Assembly (NCBI RefSeq): GCF_024679095.1 | Contig: NW_026110522.1 | Location: 1 to 64,000 of the forward strand | Reading direction: 5' to 3' | Length of the DNA stretch: 64,000 bases | From: Eriocheir sinensis | Taxonomy: Eukaryota > Arthropoda > Malacostraca > Decapoda > Varunidae | Shown here: positions 21,432-30,601 of the stretch, one piece after another | Numbering within the stretch: position 1 is the first letter of the stretch | How the letters are laid out: each line of letters starts with the position of its first letter | Program-made: the position numbers and the translations under genes | The notes under the pieces: generated by a model | Databases searched by the model: none | What the model saw: the letters and a program-made list of their open reading frames with translations, nothing else | Told to the model about the DNA's origin: nothing

Positions 21432-22229
21432 GGGGAGCGTCTGCCATGTTCTAAGATATTATCAGAGGATCACCATTTTCTCACAGGTGATGTGTACCTT
21501 GAGTAGGAACATCATGTACAGTTTTGGTGAAGATTTGTTGAAAAAAAAAAATTTATGAATTTTTTTTCAAAAATTTCAAAATTTTGAAATTGAAAAAAAG
21601 CATATTTAGAGTTTAGATAGCTCAAAAATAAAAACACCACTGGAACGGGCATACAAAATAAGTGTATTCCTAGAGATTACTTTTCCATTTTTTTTTTGTT
21701 TCTTCAAAGTTTAAACTTAGAAAATTTATATAAAAATTTTGATGATGTTTATCCAGATTCTGATCACTAGCATTTATAGCTAATTTTTTTCTCTTTCCAA
21801 CGCTATCTTTATGTTTGTGCTAGGTCCATAAATAACTTAGAAATATCAAATAAATGCGCGTGTGACCCTGTTTTGAGAAAACGAAGGAAAACTAAATTTA
21901 TCGATCGCCCATCGATTCTGCTCTCCGATGACAATGTATTGGTAATGAATGTCAATGTAACTCTAACCCTGTGTAAAAAAATATCCTCTATTGCAAAAAT
22001 TACGGACATAAAAGCACTGATTCATGTATGCATATTTTGGCGCGTAAAGCGCTCTGTATGGCAACACTACCAGATATTTAAAGGGCCGCCAGACCGCGCG
22101 AGGATTTAAATTTTAAAAAAACTAACCTCGCCACGTGACACCCTATTGTATCCCTGGTATGATGAGCCCATAAAGTGAATTTCGAGGAATTAAAAATATT
22201 CATCAAAAATACCCCCCCAGACGCTCCCC
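21432..22229. mobile_element. MITE-1: 798-bp TTAA-bounded insertion in LTR-1
   Basis: Flanked by TTAA at 21428-21431 and 22230-22233, with 12-bp inverted termini (GGGGAGCGTCTG / CAGACGCTCCCC). Interior AT-rich, with poly-A/T runs at 21540-21620 and no convincing ORF. Removing the element and one TTAA brings the integrase frames on either side into register. The target fits piggyBac-type insertion; because TTAA is palindromic, a TA duplication (Tc1/mariner-type) fits equally. The terminus does not start with the CCC usual for piggyBac, so the superfamily is uncertain. Confidence 0.82.
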
Positions 22230-22233
22230 TTAA

Positions 22234-22733
22234 AATCCAAGTTCAATCTCTCGTATGGCTGAGTAGCTTTCACCAGATGGCCATCATCAGGCTTATAGAA
22301 CTGAGGTTTGACAGTAGAGCAGATTGGACAAGAAGCAGTAACCTTCTTTACATCCTCAACAGAATAAGCTAGGTTCCGAACTCGGATGAAATGCACCATC
22401 CTTGACACTCCAGGATGACATAGACTTTCATGCAGTTGTTTGAGTTTGTCTGTAGCTACAGCACCACAGACACGCGAGAGAGCATCTGCAGGAATATTTT
22501 CCGTACCTGGACGATACACTATATCGTAGTGGTAGCATGACAGTTCAATGCGCCACCTGGCTATCTTGTCGTTCTTGATTTTGCTTGAAGATCTTGTGTC
22601 GAACATGAATGTTACACTTCGCTGGTCAGTAATCAGCTTAAAGTGATGACCAATTAGGTAATGCTTCCACTTTCTGAGGGCCTCAACTATGGCATAAGCT
22701 TCTTTCTCTACTGAAGAATGCCTTTGTTCACTG
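22234..22733 (-). CDS. LTR-1 RNase H end and integrase zinc-binding domain
   Basis: Reads IARWRIELSCYHYDIVYRPG and PADALSRV (RNase H end), then ESLCHPGVSRMVHFIR with CPICSTVKP (HHCC-type integrase finger), and YERLNLDFKG (first integrase Asp) before being cut by MITE-1. The 5' portion (22607-22733) is coding but one frameshift away from the preceding pol frame near 22735. Confidence 0.85.
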
Positions 22734-24593
22734 TCAGAGAGTGCGAGAGAAGAACGCTACAGGACGTCCATTCTGAGTGAGAGTAGCGGCAATGGCATGG
22801 TCTGAGGCATCTGTTTCGACTGTGAAAGGGGATGTAGGATCAATGGCTTGCACCACGGACTTCGCAATTTCATTCTTCAATTTCTCAAAAGTCAGAGAAG
22901 CTTCAAAAGACAACGGGAATCTCGTGGAGTGTGAAAGAGGCCGGACTTTCTCAGAGAAGTTGGGTATCCATCGTGAGTAATGAGCAAGCAACCCCAACAT
23001 TCTCCGAAGAGAGGCAGTATCCTTGGGAAGGGGTAGACTCAAGAGAGGCTGCAGTCGTTCTGGATCAGGTCTGATCTCTCCGTCCTTTATAGAGTATCCC
23101 AGAAGGTTTATAGACTGTGTCCTGAAATCACACTTGTCATGATTAAAGGTGAGGTTGTAATCCTTCGCCACCTTCAAGAAATGATTTAGGTTTTTGTCAT
23201 GCTCCTCTTCCGTCTCTCCACATACAGTCACATTGTCCACATAAGCAAATGCCCCTTCCACCTTTTCTTTTGCAAGGATCTGATCCACAACTCGTTGGAA
23301 AGCGGCCACTCCGTTCTTCACACCAAATGGGATTCGATTGAACTCATACAGCTTTCCACTCGCCTCAAAAGCAGTGTACAACTTTTCGTCTTCTCTTATT
23401 GGCACTTGGTGGTAGGCGCTCTTCAGGTCCAAGGTGCTAAACACTTTAAATCTTGAGACATTGTTCACTGTTTCATCGATCCGAGGCAAAGGGTAAGCAT
23501 CCAGCTCAGTAAACCTGTTTATAGTTTGTGAATAATCAATCACCATTCTCTTCCTGTGATTGTGCCCTGCAGTGATTAGCACCTGGGCCCTCCATGGAGA
23601 CTGGCTGGGTCTTATTATTCCTTCTTGTAGCATTCTACCAATTTCAGTTTTGACAAATTCCTTATCAGCCTGAGAGTAATGTCTCGACTTTGCAGCAATG
23701 GGTCTGCAGTCTGCTGTCAGATTGCTGAAGAGTGCGGGCGCAACCAACTTCACTGCAGCCAGCCCACATATCTTGAGTGGTGGGCGTGCTCCTCCAAAAG
23801 CCATTTCTAGAGCAGAATGATTCTTCAAGAATTCATGCCCCAAAATTACATCACTACACAGGGCTGGCAGCACTTTGAGTTTTACACTAGGATAAATTTG
23901 TCCTTGCAGCTCCACATCCACACAACAATGACCTAAGATTTTGGACGAGAGAGACGCATCAGCCATGGAGACGTGCCCGTCGTCAGGAAGTATGATTAGG
24001 TTGTTTTCTTTAGCAATCTTCTGACTCACAAAATTTTCCGAGCTTCCTGTATCAATAAGTGCATTAACAGGGAGACCATTAACTTTCAAACAACTCAAAG
24101 ATTTACTAAGACTACTAGGCGCAGCCCCAGACACAGTAGCCAGTGTTGCTGCCGAATATTTAGTTTTACCAGCAGAGGTATCCCCTACCGGTTTCCCTGA
24201 CCTACACACTTTTGCATAATGTCCTTGTTTCTTACACTTTAGACATAAAGCTTCCCTAGCAGGACATTTGAACCGAGGGTGCCGTTTCAAACCACAGAAA
24301 AAACACTGATTGGCGCCAGTAGTGGCGGCAAGATGAGCAGTTTCATCACTACTTTCTAAACACTCTGAATCACCTGACTGACTTTGTGGCTGAGGTACAG
24401 CAGCAGTAATTGGCTCAACAGTAGTATAAGAAGCAGAATGTTTCTGAGCCATCTCTAAAGTGCGTGCCTGTTCATAAGCAGTTTGCAAGTTAAGAGTTAT
24501 ATTTTCGAGTAGTCTTTGACGAATGGCACCAGAAGAAAGTCCATTGATGAATGCATCTCTAACATAGTTATCACACGCCTGCTCTGCCGACAC
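22734..24593 (-). CDS. LTR-1 gag C-terminus, protease, reverse transcriptase
   Basis: 619 codons in one frame. Two CCHC knuckles (CFFCGLKRHPRFKC and CLKCKKQGHYAKVC) around residue 95-130; a retropepsin active site NALIDTGSSENFVS near residue 180 followed by DVILGHEFL; RT from about residue 300 with TLDLKSAYHQVP (motif A), PFGVKNGVAAFQR and FAYVDNVTVCG (motif C, YVDN in place of YVDD, seen in some Ty3 lineages); RNase H begins FTVETDASDHAIA. The longest intact frame in the element; no separate pol start, so gag and pol are one frame here. Confidence 0.92.
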   Translation of the reverse strand: MSAEQACDNYVRDAFINGLSSGAIRQRLLENITLNLQTAYEQARTLEMAQKHSASYTTVEPITAAVPQPQSQSGDSECLESSDETAHLAATTGANQCFFCGLKRHPRFKCPAREALCLKCKKQGHYAKVCRSGKPVGDTSAGKTKYSAATLATVSGAAPSSLSKSLSCLKVNGLPVNALIDTGSSENFVSQKIAKENNLIILPDDGHVSMADASLSSKILGHCCVDVELQGQIYPSVKLKVLPALCSDVILGHEFLKNHSALEMAFGGARPPLKICGLAAVKLVAPALFSNLTADCRPIAAKSRHYSQADKEFVKTEIGRMLQEGIIRPSQSPWRAQVLITAGHNHRKRMVIDYSQTINRFTELDAYPLPRIDETVNNVSRFKVFSTLDLKSAYHQVPIREDEKLYTAFEASGKLYEFNRIPFGVKNGVAAFQRVVDQILAKEKVEGAFAYVDNVTVCGETEEEHDKNLNHFLKVAKDYNLTFNHDKCDFRTQSINLLGYSIKDGEIRPDPERLQPLLSLPLPKDTASLRRMLGLLAHYSRWIPNFSEKVRPLSHSTRFPLSFEASLTFEKLKNEIAKSVVQAIDPTSPFTVETDASDHAIAATLTQNGRPVAFFSRTL

Positions 24594-24625
24594 TGCTTTG
24601 AACTGACAGTCTTTTGCTAGGAGCT

Positions 24626-24958
24626 TCAGAGTTTGGAGAAACTGGACTCTAGAGACTCACCCGACCCCTGCCTACGTGTGGCCAGGACATGCCTAGCAAA
24701 CACTTCATTTCTAGGTTTTACATACAGGGATGTCAGTGCTTTCTCAGCCTTATCATAAGTGTCACAGTCTGCTATGTAGTCGTACACTCGAGGAGCAACG
24801 TAGTTGGTGAGTAGGATTAGTTTGTCTGCACTGGGAAATGTCGTCTGTACTGCTTGGTAGAAGTTGTTGAATGTCCTCAGCCAGTGCGTCCACTCCTTAG
24901 CAGCGGTGGCAGAATCCGGGTCAGCCTCGAAGCGCTCTGGACGTAGAAACCGTTCCAT
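24626..24958 (-). CDS. LTR-1 gag N-terminal part
   Basis: Starts with ATG at 24958, 29 bases inside the 5' LTR, and reads MERFLRPERFEADPDSATAA, WTHWLRTFNNFYQAV and LYVKPRNEVFARHVLATRRQ. Such Trp-rich gag starts are typical of Ty3-type retrotransposons. A frameshift near 24650 separates it from the long gag-pol frame. Confidence 0.82.
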   Translation of the reverse strand: MERFLRPERFEADPDSATAAKEWTHWLRTFNNFYQAVQTTFPSADKLILLTNYVAPRVYDYIADCDTYDKAEKALTSLYVKPRNEVFARHVLATRRQGSGESLESSFSKL

Positions 24959-24969
24959 GGCCTCTCAAA

Positions 24970-24987
24970 TGTTTGTGTGCAATAAAT
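24970..24987 (-). promoter_or_regulatory. LTR-1 primer-binding region, possibly self-primed
   Basis: Directly inside the 5' LTR (one base gap), where a tRNA primer site would normally begin with TGG, lies 24970-24986. It is perfectly complementary over 17 bases to 25019-25035 within the LTR. No tRNA-like TGG site is seen. This resembles the self-priming arrangement of Tf1/sushi elements, in which the RNA 5' end anneals to the primer site. Confidence 0.6.
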
Positions 24988-25272
24988 TGTTGTAAAAGAT
25001 GAAAAACCTGACATAGGTTTTATTGCACACAAACAACTGGAGTCACCTCCTGAAACAATAGAAACAGCCACTATTACAACACGCACTACTTTACATGCAC
25101 AATAACAAACAAATACATCAAAGTAAGTGCCAGACAACACAGGGACATCCACAAGCAATAATATGCGCGAAGACACACAAATAGCAACATAATAAGCTGG
25201 TAAATGCAAGCAGAGAAACACAACGTACATGAGAGCATAAATGTAAAACTACATTGAACATATATTACCACA
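24988..25272 (-). repeat. LTR-1 5' LTR
   Basis: 285 bases, nearly identical to 20218-20502. On the minus strand it contains TGTTTGTGTGCAATAAA (25035-25019), which overlaps a possible polyadenylation signal and is the partner of the primer-binding region. Confidence 0.95.
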
Positions 25273-25357
25273 CACTTTACCAGTGGTTTATAGGCCTGGT
25301 CATTGGGCAACAGATAGGGGCTTTATGGATGAATCTCGGCAGTTTCTTGAGCTTTTT

Positions 25358-25800
25358 TTTTTCACGCCCTGTTAGATACATCAGTAATCTCCTGCATCAT
25401 CCTCTCACTTTCTGCCGACAACACCATATCATATGTAAACAGGCCTGCCACTGTGTCTCACATCACACACCCTTAATTGTCTCACACCCTCACCAACACA
25501 AAATCTCTTCACTCAGCTCATATTTCCAGCATCCAGAGGCACTCACATCCTTGTAAAATATGTTATCCCTTCACCAAATACACTCCCACTTCATATATCT
25601 ACATCATATCCTATAAACCCTTCCTGTCAAATGCATCATAGGCTTTCTCCAGGCCCGTGAAGGCAGCAGACAGCTGCCTCTCCTGCTGTAGGATACTCCC
25701 CCACTATAACTCTCACTCTAAAAATTTGATCCCTGCATTCCCTCTCTTCCCAAAAACCCACTTGTTCACTGCTAACACTTTTAATAATAGTTTTCATCAT
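25358..25800 (-). pseudogene. Decayed LINE reverse-transcriptase fragment
   Basis: Frame-shifted blocks on the minus strand: SSEQVGFWEERECRDQIF, then RQLSAAFTGLEKAYDAFDRK (motif A region), and YDMVLSAESERMMQEIT (motif C remnant; the Asp pair is partly lost). Related to LINE RTs with 'GFR.GR.C.DQIF' and 'LEKAYD', a different lineage from LINE-B/E. Confidence 0.65.
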
Positions 25801-26680
25801 CGCTGAATTATAATAAGTTTTCTTTGCTGCTCGACTAACTGATGTTAACGTGTTTCTGTATTTCTTACAAGTACATTCATACACAAGAGGACACTTGGCT
25901 TACAATTTTTGCATTGCATTTCGTTGTCTTATTGGATTTTTAATTGCTACTCTATATAAGGTTTACCCAAATGCTTGTTCTTGATTACATATTATTTAAC
26001 AGGAAATATATTATTGTAAATAGTTAGAAAGTTTTCCATGTGTATCAAAGTCATCGTTGACATTTAAATCATTAACACCAGTGTTCCATTGGTGGTTTAT
26101 TAAGTCAGCTTTGAATTTCTTAATCGAATCCTCATCAAATTATTTTTAACTATTGTGTGATTGTAAGATGCACTACTTCAGTACTGACTGAACTGAAAAC
26201 TGGAAAATGATCACTGAAAGAAGAATGTAATATGCCCCTTGTCGTGTAGTGGTGTAAATCATTTGTCCGTATGTGATCAATTAAAGTTGCTGAAGTGTTG
26301 GTTACTCTGGCTGGCTCAGGTATCGCCGGAAGACCGAGCGCGCATAAAGAAGGTTCACAAGATTCTGAACATTGGCTTGCTTGTGGTTCAACAGACTGAG
26401 ATTAAAATCCCCCGGGATATACAGCACAGCACATTCGCTTCCGAAACTACTTCTAGAATATTCTCAAGTGATAATAATTACTCGCCAGTTCTTCCATTTG
26501 GTGGCCTGCATAACATACCAACGCCGGTGTTGGTGATAATCCAGTACCCACAAAAAGTGACGACACAAATCAACAACAAATAAATAATAGGAGCAAAACA
26601 GTTTCATCCTCACACTACTCAGAAACGAGGAAAAGGAATATGAGCAGGTGTGGCACGATAAGCGTCCCGTTCAAAAAACA
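25801..26680. other. No gene recognised
   Basis: AT-rich, no long frames with familiar motifs, no repeats of note. Confidence 0.4.
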
Positions 26681-26707
26681 CAAACATTGGCAGCAGCGAC
26701 TCTGCAG

Positions 26708-26814
26708 GAACGACGGGTGTTGGGGACCGTCGCGCGAGTACCCGGGGAACACTACTGTCCACTGTGTGCCGCGTGTGGCCAGGCGGGGACACACGACAGG
26801 CAGTGTGTGTGTGT
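26708..26814 (+). other. Candidate GC-rich exon with Cys/His cluster
   Basis: A GC-rich island after a possible acceptor (CTCTGCAG). One frame reads RVLGTVARVPGEHYCPLC followed by AACGQAGTHDRQC. The order resembles the second zinc finger of Nanos (CP.C.A.G..AHT..YC), but the Cys-to-His spacing is off by one and no first finger is seen. It then runs into a (GT)n repeat that could hold a donor. Speculative. Confidence 0.2.
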
Positions 26815-27589
26815 GTGTGTGTCATCTCCGTGCAAGGACGGGCGGCAGACTCACCACCACACGCCCACAGCCTCCTGCCAGACTTCTATAGTATGACAGC
26901 CAAGTTCCCTGACCACCATGACAGCCTGAACAAGGCCTAGCGGGGCATGCCTAAGCCTAGGGTAAGCTGATCCCACGAGGGGAAGGTAATGATGGAGTGT
27001 GTGACCGGCATGGCCAAGACGCCCCCGGCCCTTGGTGTTCCTCCAGTATCACACCCGCCGCCCCGCGGGGCTGCTGGGCACCTTACTGAGGTGCCTTGTA
27101 CTGCTGCTCAGCTTTTTACATGACCATTCCCTGCAGAAACAGTTAAATGGGTGCCTGCTGTTCCTGTTGAGTGGGTGGAGCATGACACACGCCAGGGGTC
27201 AAGGGGGAACAAAGGTAATGCCCCCCTAAGGAGGTGCTGTGTCAGATTTGGATATTTTAAACCAAGGAAGGGTTGACGGGGACAAAGCCCCACCCAGCAG
27301 GTAATGTTAAATTTGAATAGATCTGTTAAGTTTAGTGGTGGGGTGCGGTGCAATGACTTGCACAGTGTTGTTCTTCAGTAAATATCAGCAGTGCAGTGCT
27401 CAGTCTTGTGTAATATTGCACTCATGCCGGTGCACAAGTGCAAAATTAGTAGTTACACCTGCACAGCAAAATTACCTTGATCTTGATCTTGATTTATAAT
27501 GTGCAGGGCACCCATTCAGGTGCATAACATGCATATTTGTGTTGGCTGTTGGGGGACGGGGGAGCTGGGTGTGTGGGGGAGGGAAGTGA

Positions 27590-28085
27590 ATCAAGTGTAA
27601 TTGTTAGTGTTGGTGTGTTGTGGTGACAAGTGAGTGTGTATTTGTTTTCTGAATGAGTCTATTGTACCGCAGTCTAAAATCTGTTGAGGGAGGCTGTTCC
27701 AGTCACATATGGTGCGTGGAAAGTATGAGTGCTTGTATGCGTCAGTGTTAGTGTGATATGTTTGGTATTTATGGGTGTGTGTGTTACGAGTACGTTGACT
27801 GTTTGCGTTGTGTAAGTATGTGTGTGGGTCAATGTCAATGTGAGTGTTTGTGATCTTGTATATCAGTGTAAGTCTGTGTGCTTGTCTGCGTATGTGAAGA
27901 GGCTCCATGTTTATTTGTTTGATCTGTGTTGTGATGCCAGGCGTTCAAGTGTAATTGTTTGTAATGAACCTTGCCGCCTTGGTGTTGATTTGTTCTAGCC
28001 TATCAATGTTTCTGTGTGTAAGGATCCCACACCGTGGAGCAGTATTCAAGTGTTGGTCTCACAAGTGTGTCATAAGCTACCTAGT
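27590..28085 (-). pseudogene. LINE ORF2 C-terminal fragment (L2/CR1-like)
   Basis: Minus-strand reading gives TLVRPTLEYCSTVWDPYTQ, then a frameshifted 27591-27908 frame with EPLHIRRQAHRLTLIYKITN, HSYFPRTICDWNSLPQQIL and IDSFRKQIHTHL. This is the standard LINE C-terminus ('RPxLEY..VWDP', 'FFPRTI..WNSLP'). 5'-truncated. A short TTGATC run lies at 27477-27495. Confidence 0.8.
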
Positions 28086-28479
28086 GCTTGTGCAAGGTCC
28101 TTTCTTGGTTGCAATGCCTACCACTGATTATTGTATATTATTTTTGATAAATTTTTGATATGCTTTACAAGGGTATAGATATTGGTTATCATGTCAGGCT
28201 TTGATGGGTTTGTATTCACCCTAGAAAACATGGAGTGGCAGCACACGGGTAGTTTTGATAAATCCTGTGATCCACTTTGCAATGGTTATAGATATTGGTT
28301 ATTACCTATCTGTTAGGCATTTATCCCCACAATAATGTGTCCTCAAGGCTCTGTTTTGTCACAGTTGAATTTCTACATTTAAAATTATTGAAAATGACCC
28401 CATATCAAAAACCTTGGGGAAATATTGCCTCTGAAATAAATCTTAACCAGTTGATGAAGGTGAACCTTTGTGTTGCAGG

Positions 28480-28591
28480 ATGACGGAAGACACGCCCCAG
28501 AGGAAGATGTCAGCCAGGAATCCCCGTGCGGTCAGCCTCTTGCTGGGGGTGCGGCAGCGGCAGCAACCGATGGCAAGTCTGGAGAAGCAGG
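28480..28591 (+). other. Candidate coding exon
   Basis: A segment between a good acceptor (TTGTGTTGCAG) and a donor (AAGCAG|GTGAGG), GC-richer than its surroundings. Frames read MTEDTPQRKMSARNPRAVSL then LGVRQRQQPMASLEKQ, or alternatively an acidic/Ala-rich sequence. No family recognised. Could be an exon of a host gene; no partner exon identified. Confidence 0.35.
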
Positions 28592-28794
28592 TGAGGCAGA
28601 GGTTGAGGCTGGGCAGCTCTGGTCTTTGTTAGTAGGTCAGGAAAAGGCAGAGGCCAAGGGAGTGAGAAGCTCTTTTTCTTTTTTTCCTTTGTCCAGTAAA
28701 TGAAGCAGCTCAAGGGGAAAAAAGCCCACTATGCATTGGTCCTGTAAAAGTAGATAGAAGTGAGTGGTCTGGAGAGAGTCAGTTACAGGTGGAG

Positions 28795-28995
28795 AGGTGT
28801 CTTGATATTCCCCTCATGAAAGAGTTCAAGTCATGGGCAGGAGGAAGCACAGACAAAGGAAGCTTGTTTGTTCCAGAGTGTACCAGCAAAAGGGATAAAG
28901 GAATGCAGACGGTGGTTTACTCCTGCATAAGGGATTTGTATAGCATAGGAATGAGACAGAGTAAAAGTTGTGTGCAGCTTAGTGTGAATTTTTTC
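28795..28995 (+). repeat. Dispersed repeat, copy 1
   Basis: Shares an ordered series of short matches with about 34960-35140 (CAGAGT.TACCAG..AAAGGGAT, GGTT.ACTC..GCAT.A.GGA, ATAGCA.AGGAATGAG). An old, diverged interspersed repeat, possibly gene-derived. Not classified. Confidence 0.45.
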
Positions 28996-29153
28996 CCCTT
29001 CATTACTAGGTGGCATTAGATGTCCAGGCTTGAGGGACAGGAAAAGCAAGATCCCTACAATGCAGTACAGTTTATGTGGCATACCATATTGAAATTGCTA
29101 CATTTGACACATTTTGTCAGTAAGATACAATCTGATTGACCGATTAGGACCCC

Positions 29154-29154
<1 letters not shown>

Positions 29155-29192
<38 letters not shown>
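29155..29192. repeat. (CA)n at the LINE-D 5' boundary
   Basis: 38-base CA array immediately before ORF1-like coding. It probably marks where the element is truncated. Confidence 0.9.
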
Positions 29193-29194
<2 letters not shown>

Positions 29195-29695
29195 CAAAAT
29201 AAAGAGGATAAGGAAGACGTGGAGAAAGAGGTAGTCAAGGCCTTAAAGAAAAATGAAGAATTAGTGAGAGAAGTAGCGGACAAAAAAAGAAGTGTTATTA
29301 TTTTTGGGATGAAAGAAAAGAATATAACATATAAACCAAAAAGGGATAAAGAGGAACTGAAATCGGTCAAAGACCTGCTCAAGAACCTAAATGATGCAGA
29401 AAGGCAGAGTATCGAGGAGGAAGTAGACGAAATTTATAGAATGGGTCCATTTATTGAAGGGAAAACTAGACCAGTTAAGTTAAAGCTAAAGTCACAAATG
29501 GCAGCCGAAGACATACTATATAGAACAACTAAACTAAAAGAAACGGAAGGATGTAAGGATATATATATTAAGAAAAATAGAAATGAAGAAGAAAGGATGA
29601 AATGGAATGAATTACTGGCAGAGACAAAAGCAAAAAATAACGCAAGATCTGAGGAAGAAAAAGAAGCATTTTTTTGGAGAATTTCGGGGGATTGA
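29193..29695 (+). CDS. LINE-D ORF1 protein, C-terminal part
   Basis: About 167 codons after the (CA)n array. A charged helix (DVEKEVVKALKKNEELVREV) precedes RSVIIFGMKEKN, YRMGPFIEGKTRPVKLKLK and a C-terminal EERMKWNELLAETKAKN. The RRM-like 'RSVIIFG...R.G......RP..V...' arrangement matches L1/CR1-type ORF1 RNA-binding proteins. The N-terminus is missing or replaced by the microsatellite. The end overlaps the ORF2 frame at 29674. Confidence 0.7.
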
Positions 29696-30504
29696 ATCAA
29701 GAAATGGTTCATAAGGGAGAAGAGAAAGGGGAGCGAAAACTAGATAAGAAAGATACAGAGAGGGGAATAAGAATAATGTACACAAATGTAGATGGGTTGA
29801 TCTCTAGTAAAATAGAGCTGCAAGATTACCTAAAAGAGAGGGATCCCATGATAGTTTGCCTAACTGAATGTAAACTAAAGGAAAACATCCAAATTGAGTT
29901 AGATGGAAGATACAATGTGTGGAGGAAGGATAGAATGGGCAAAGGCGGAGGAGGAGTGGTGATAATGATAAAGAAAGAGTTATTAGTAAAAACAATAGAA
30001 TATGGAGTGGGAAAAGCAGAGATAATGAGTGTAAGCTTGGAAATCAGGAATAGAGAATGGATGATGATTGCAGTAGCATATGTACCACCAACAACTACAT
30101 CATGGAGTAAAGAAGATTATGAAAACATTATTGATGACACCATACAGAGTTTGAGGAGATTGCTTAAGGGAAACAAAGGAGTAATACTTGTTGGAGATTT
30201 CAATTGCAAAGAGGTTGACTGGGAGAGGTTCGAGAGCAATGGTAGTGATGTGGCATGGGGGAATAGATTCTTGAATTTAATGATGGAAAATTTGATGATA
30301 CAAAGGGTGAAGGAAAGCACTAGATATAGAAGAGACGATGAACCGGCAAGACTGGATTTGGTGTTGACAAGAGAGATTCATGTGAAGGATGAATTGAGGT
30401 ATGATTGCCCCCTGGGAAAAAGTGATCACGTGCTCATAGAGATGGAAATGGAGGAGGAAGGAAGGGAACGAGACGAGACTTATAGAAGCAATAGATTAAA
30501 CTAG
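29674..30504 (+). CDS. LINE-D APE-type endonuclease
   Basis: 276 codons, start overlapping the end of ORF1. Blocks: IMYTNVDGLISSKIELQDYL, IVCLTECKLKE (catalytic Glu), KGGGGVVIMIKK, VAYVPPTT, VILVGDFNCKEVDWE and LGKSDHVLIEM. All catalytic blocks are intact, making it the best-preserved endonuclease in the window. Ends in a stop just before a short spacer with more coding-like sequence. Confidence 0.88.
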   Translation: MENFGGLNQEMVHKGEEKGERKLDKKDTERGIRIMYTNVDGLISSKIELQDYLKERDPMIVCLTECKLKENIQIELDGRYNVWRKDRMGKGGGGVVIMIKKELLVKTIEYGVGKAEIMSVSLEIRNREWMMIAVAYVPPTTTSWSKEDYENIIDDTIQSLRRLLKGNKGVILVGDFNCKEVDWERFESNGSDVAWGNRFLNLMMENLMIQRVKESTRYRRDDEPARLDLVLTREIHVKDELRYDCPLGKSDHVLIEMEMEEEGRERDETYRSNRLN

Positions 30505-30601
30505 GAAAGCAGGGGTGGAAAACCTCAAGAAGTTTCTTGGTGAAATGGATTGGAAAGAGTTAATGAGTACAAGCGAAGTTCAAGGATAATATGATATTTT
30601 C

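Larger units (their letters stand above)
20218..25272 (-). mobile_element. LTR-1: complete Ty3/gypsy-like retrotransposon
   Basis: Two 285-bp LTRs bound a gag-pol interior read on the minus strand. The 5-bp target duplication CACTT is at 20213-20217 and 25273-25277. LTRs begin TG and end CA, with one difference noticed between them. Order: gag, two CCHC knuckles, protease, RT, RNase H, integrase, the usual Ty3 order. RT motif YVDN and surrounding blocks look CsRn1/Mag-like (inference). No env. Frameshifts in gag, RNase H and integrase, plus a TTAA-bounded insertion, disable it as read. Confidence 0.93.

Noticed and set aside
28831..29082. Open frames near 28.8-29.1 kb as a host gene
   Set aside because: They overlap a diverged dispersed repeat and lack splice-supported boundaries.
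29114..29192. His/Thr-rich N-terminus of the LINE-D ORF1 frame
   Set aside because: Product of the (CA)n array, not part of the original protein.
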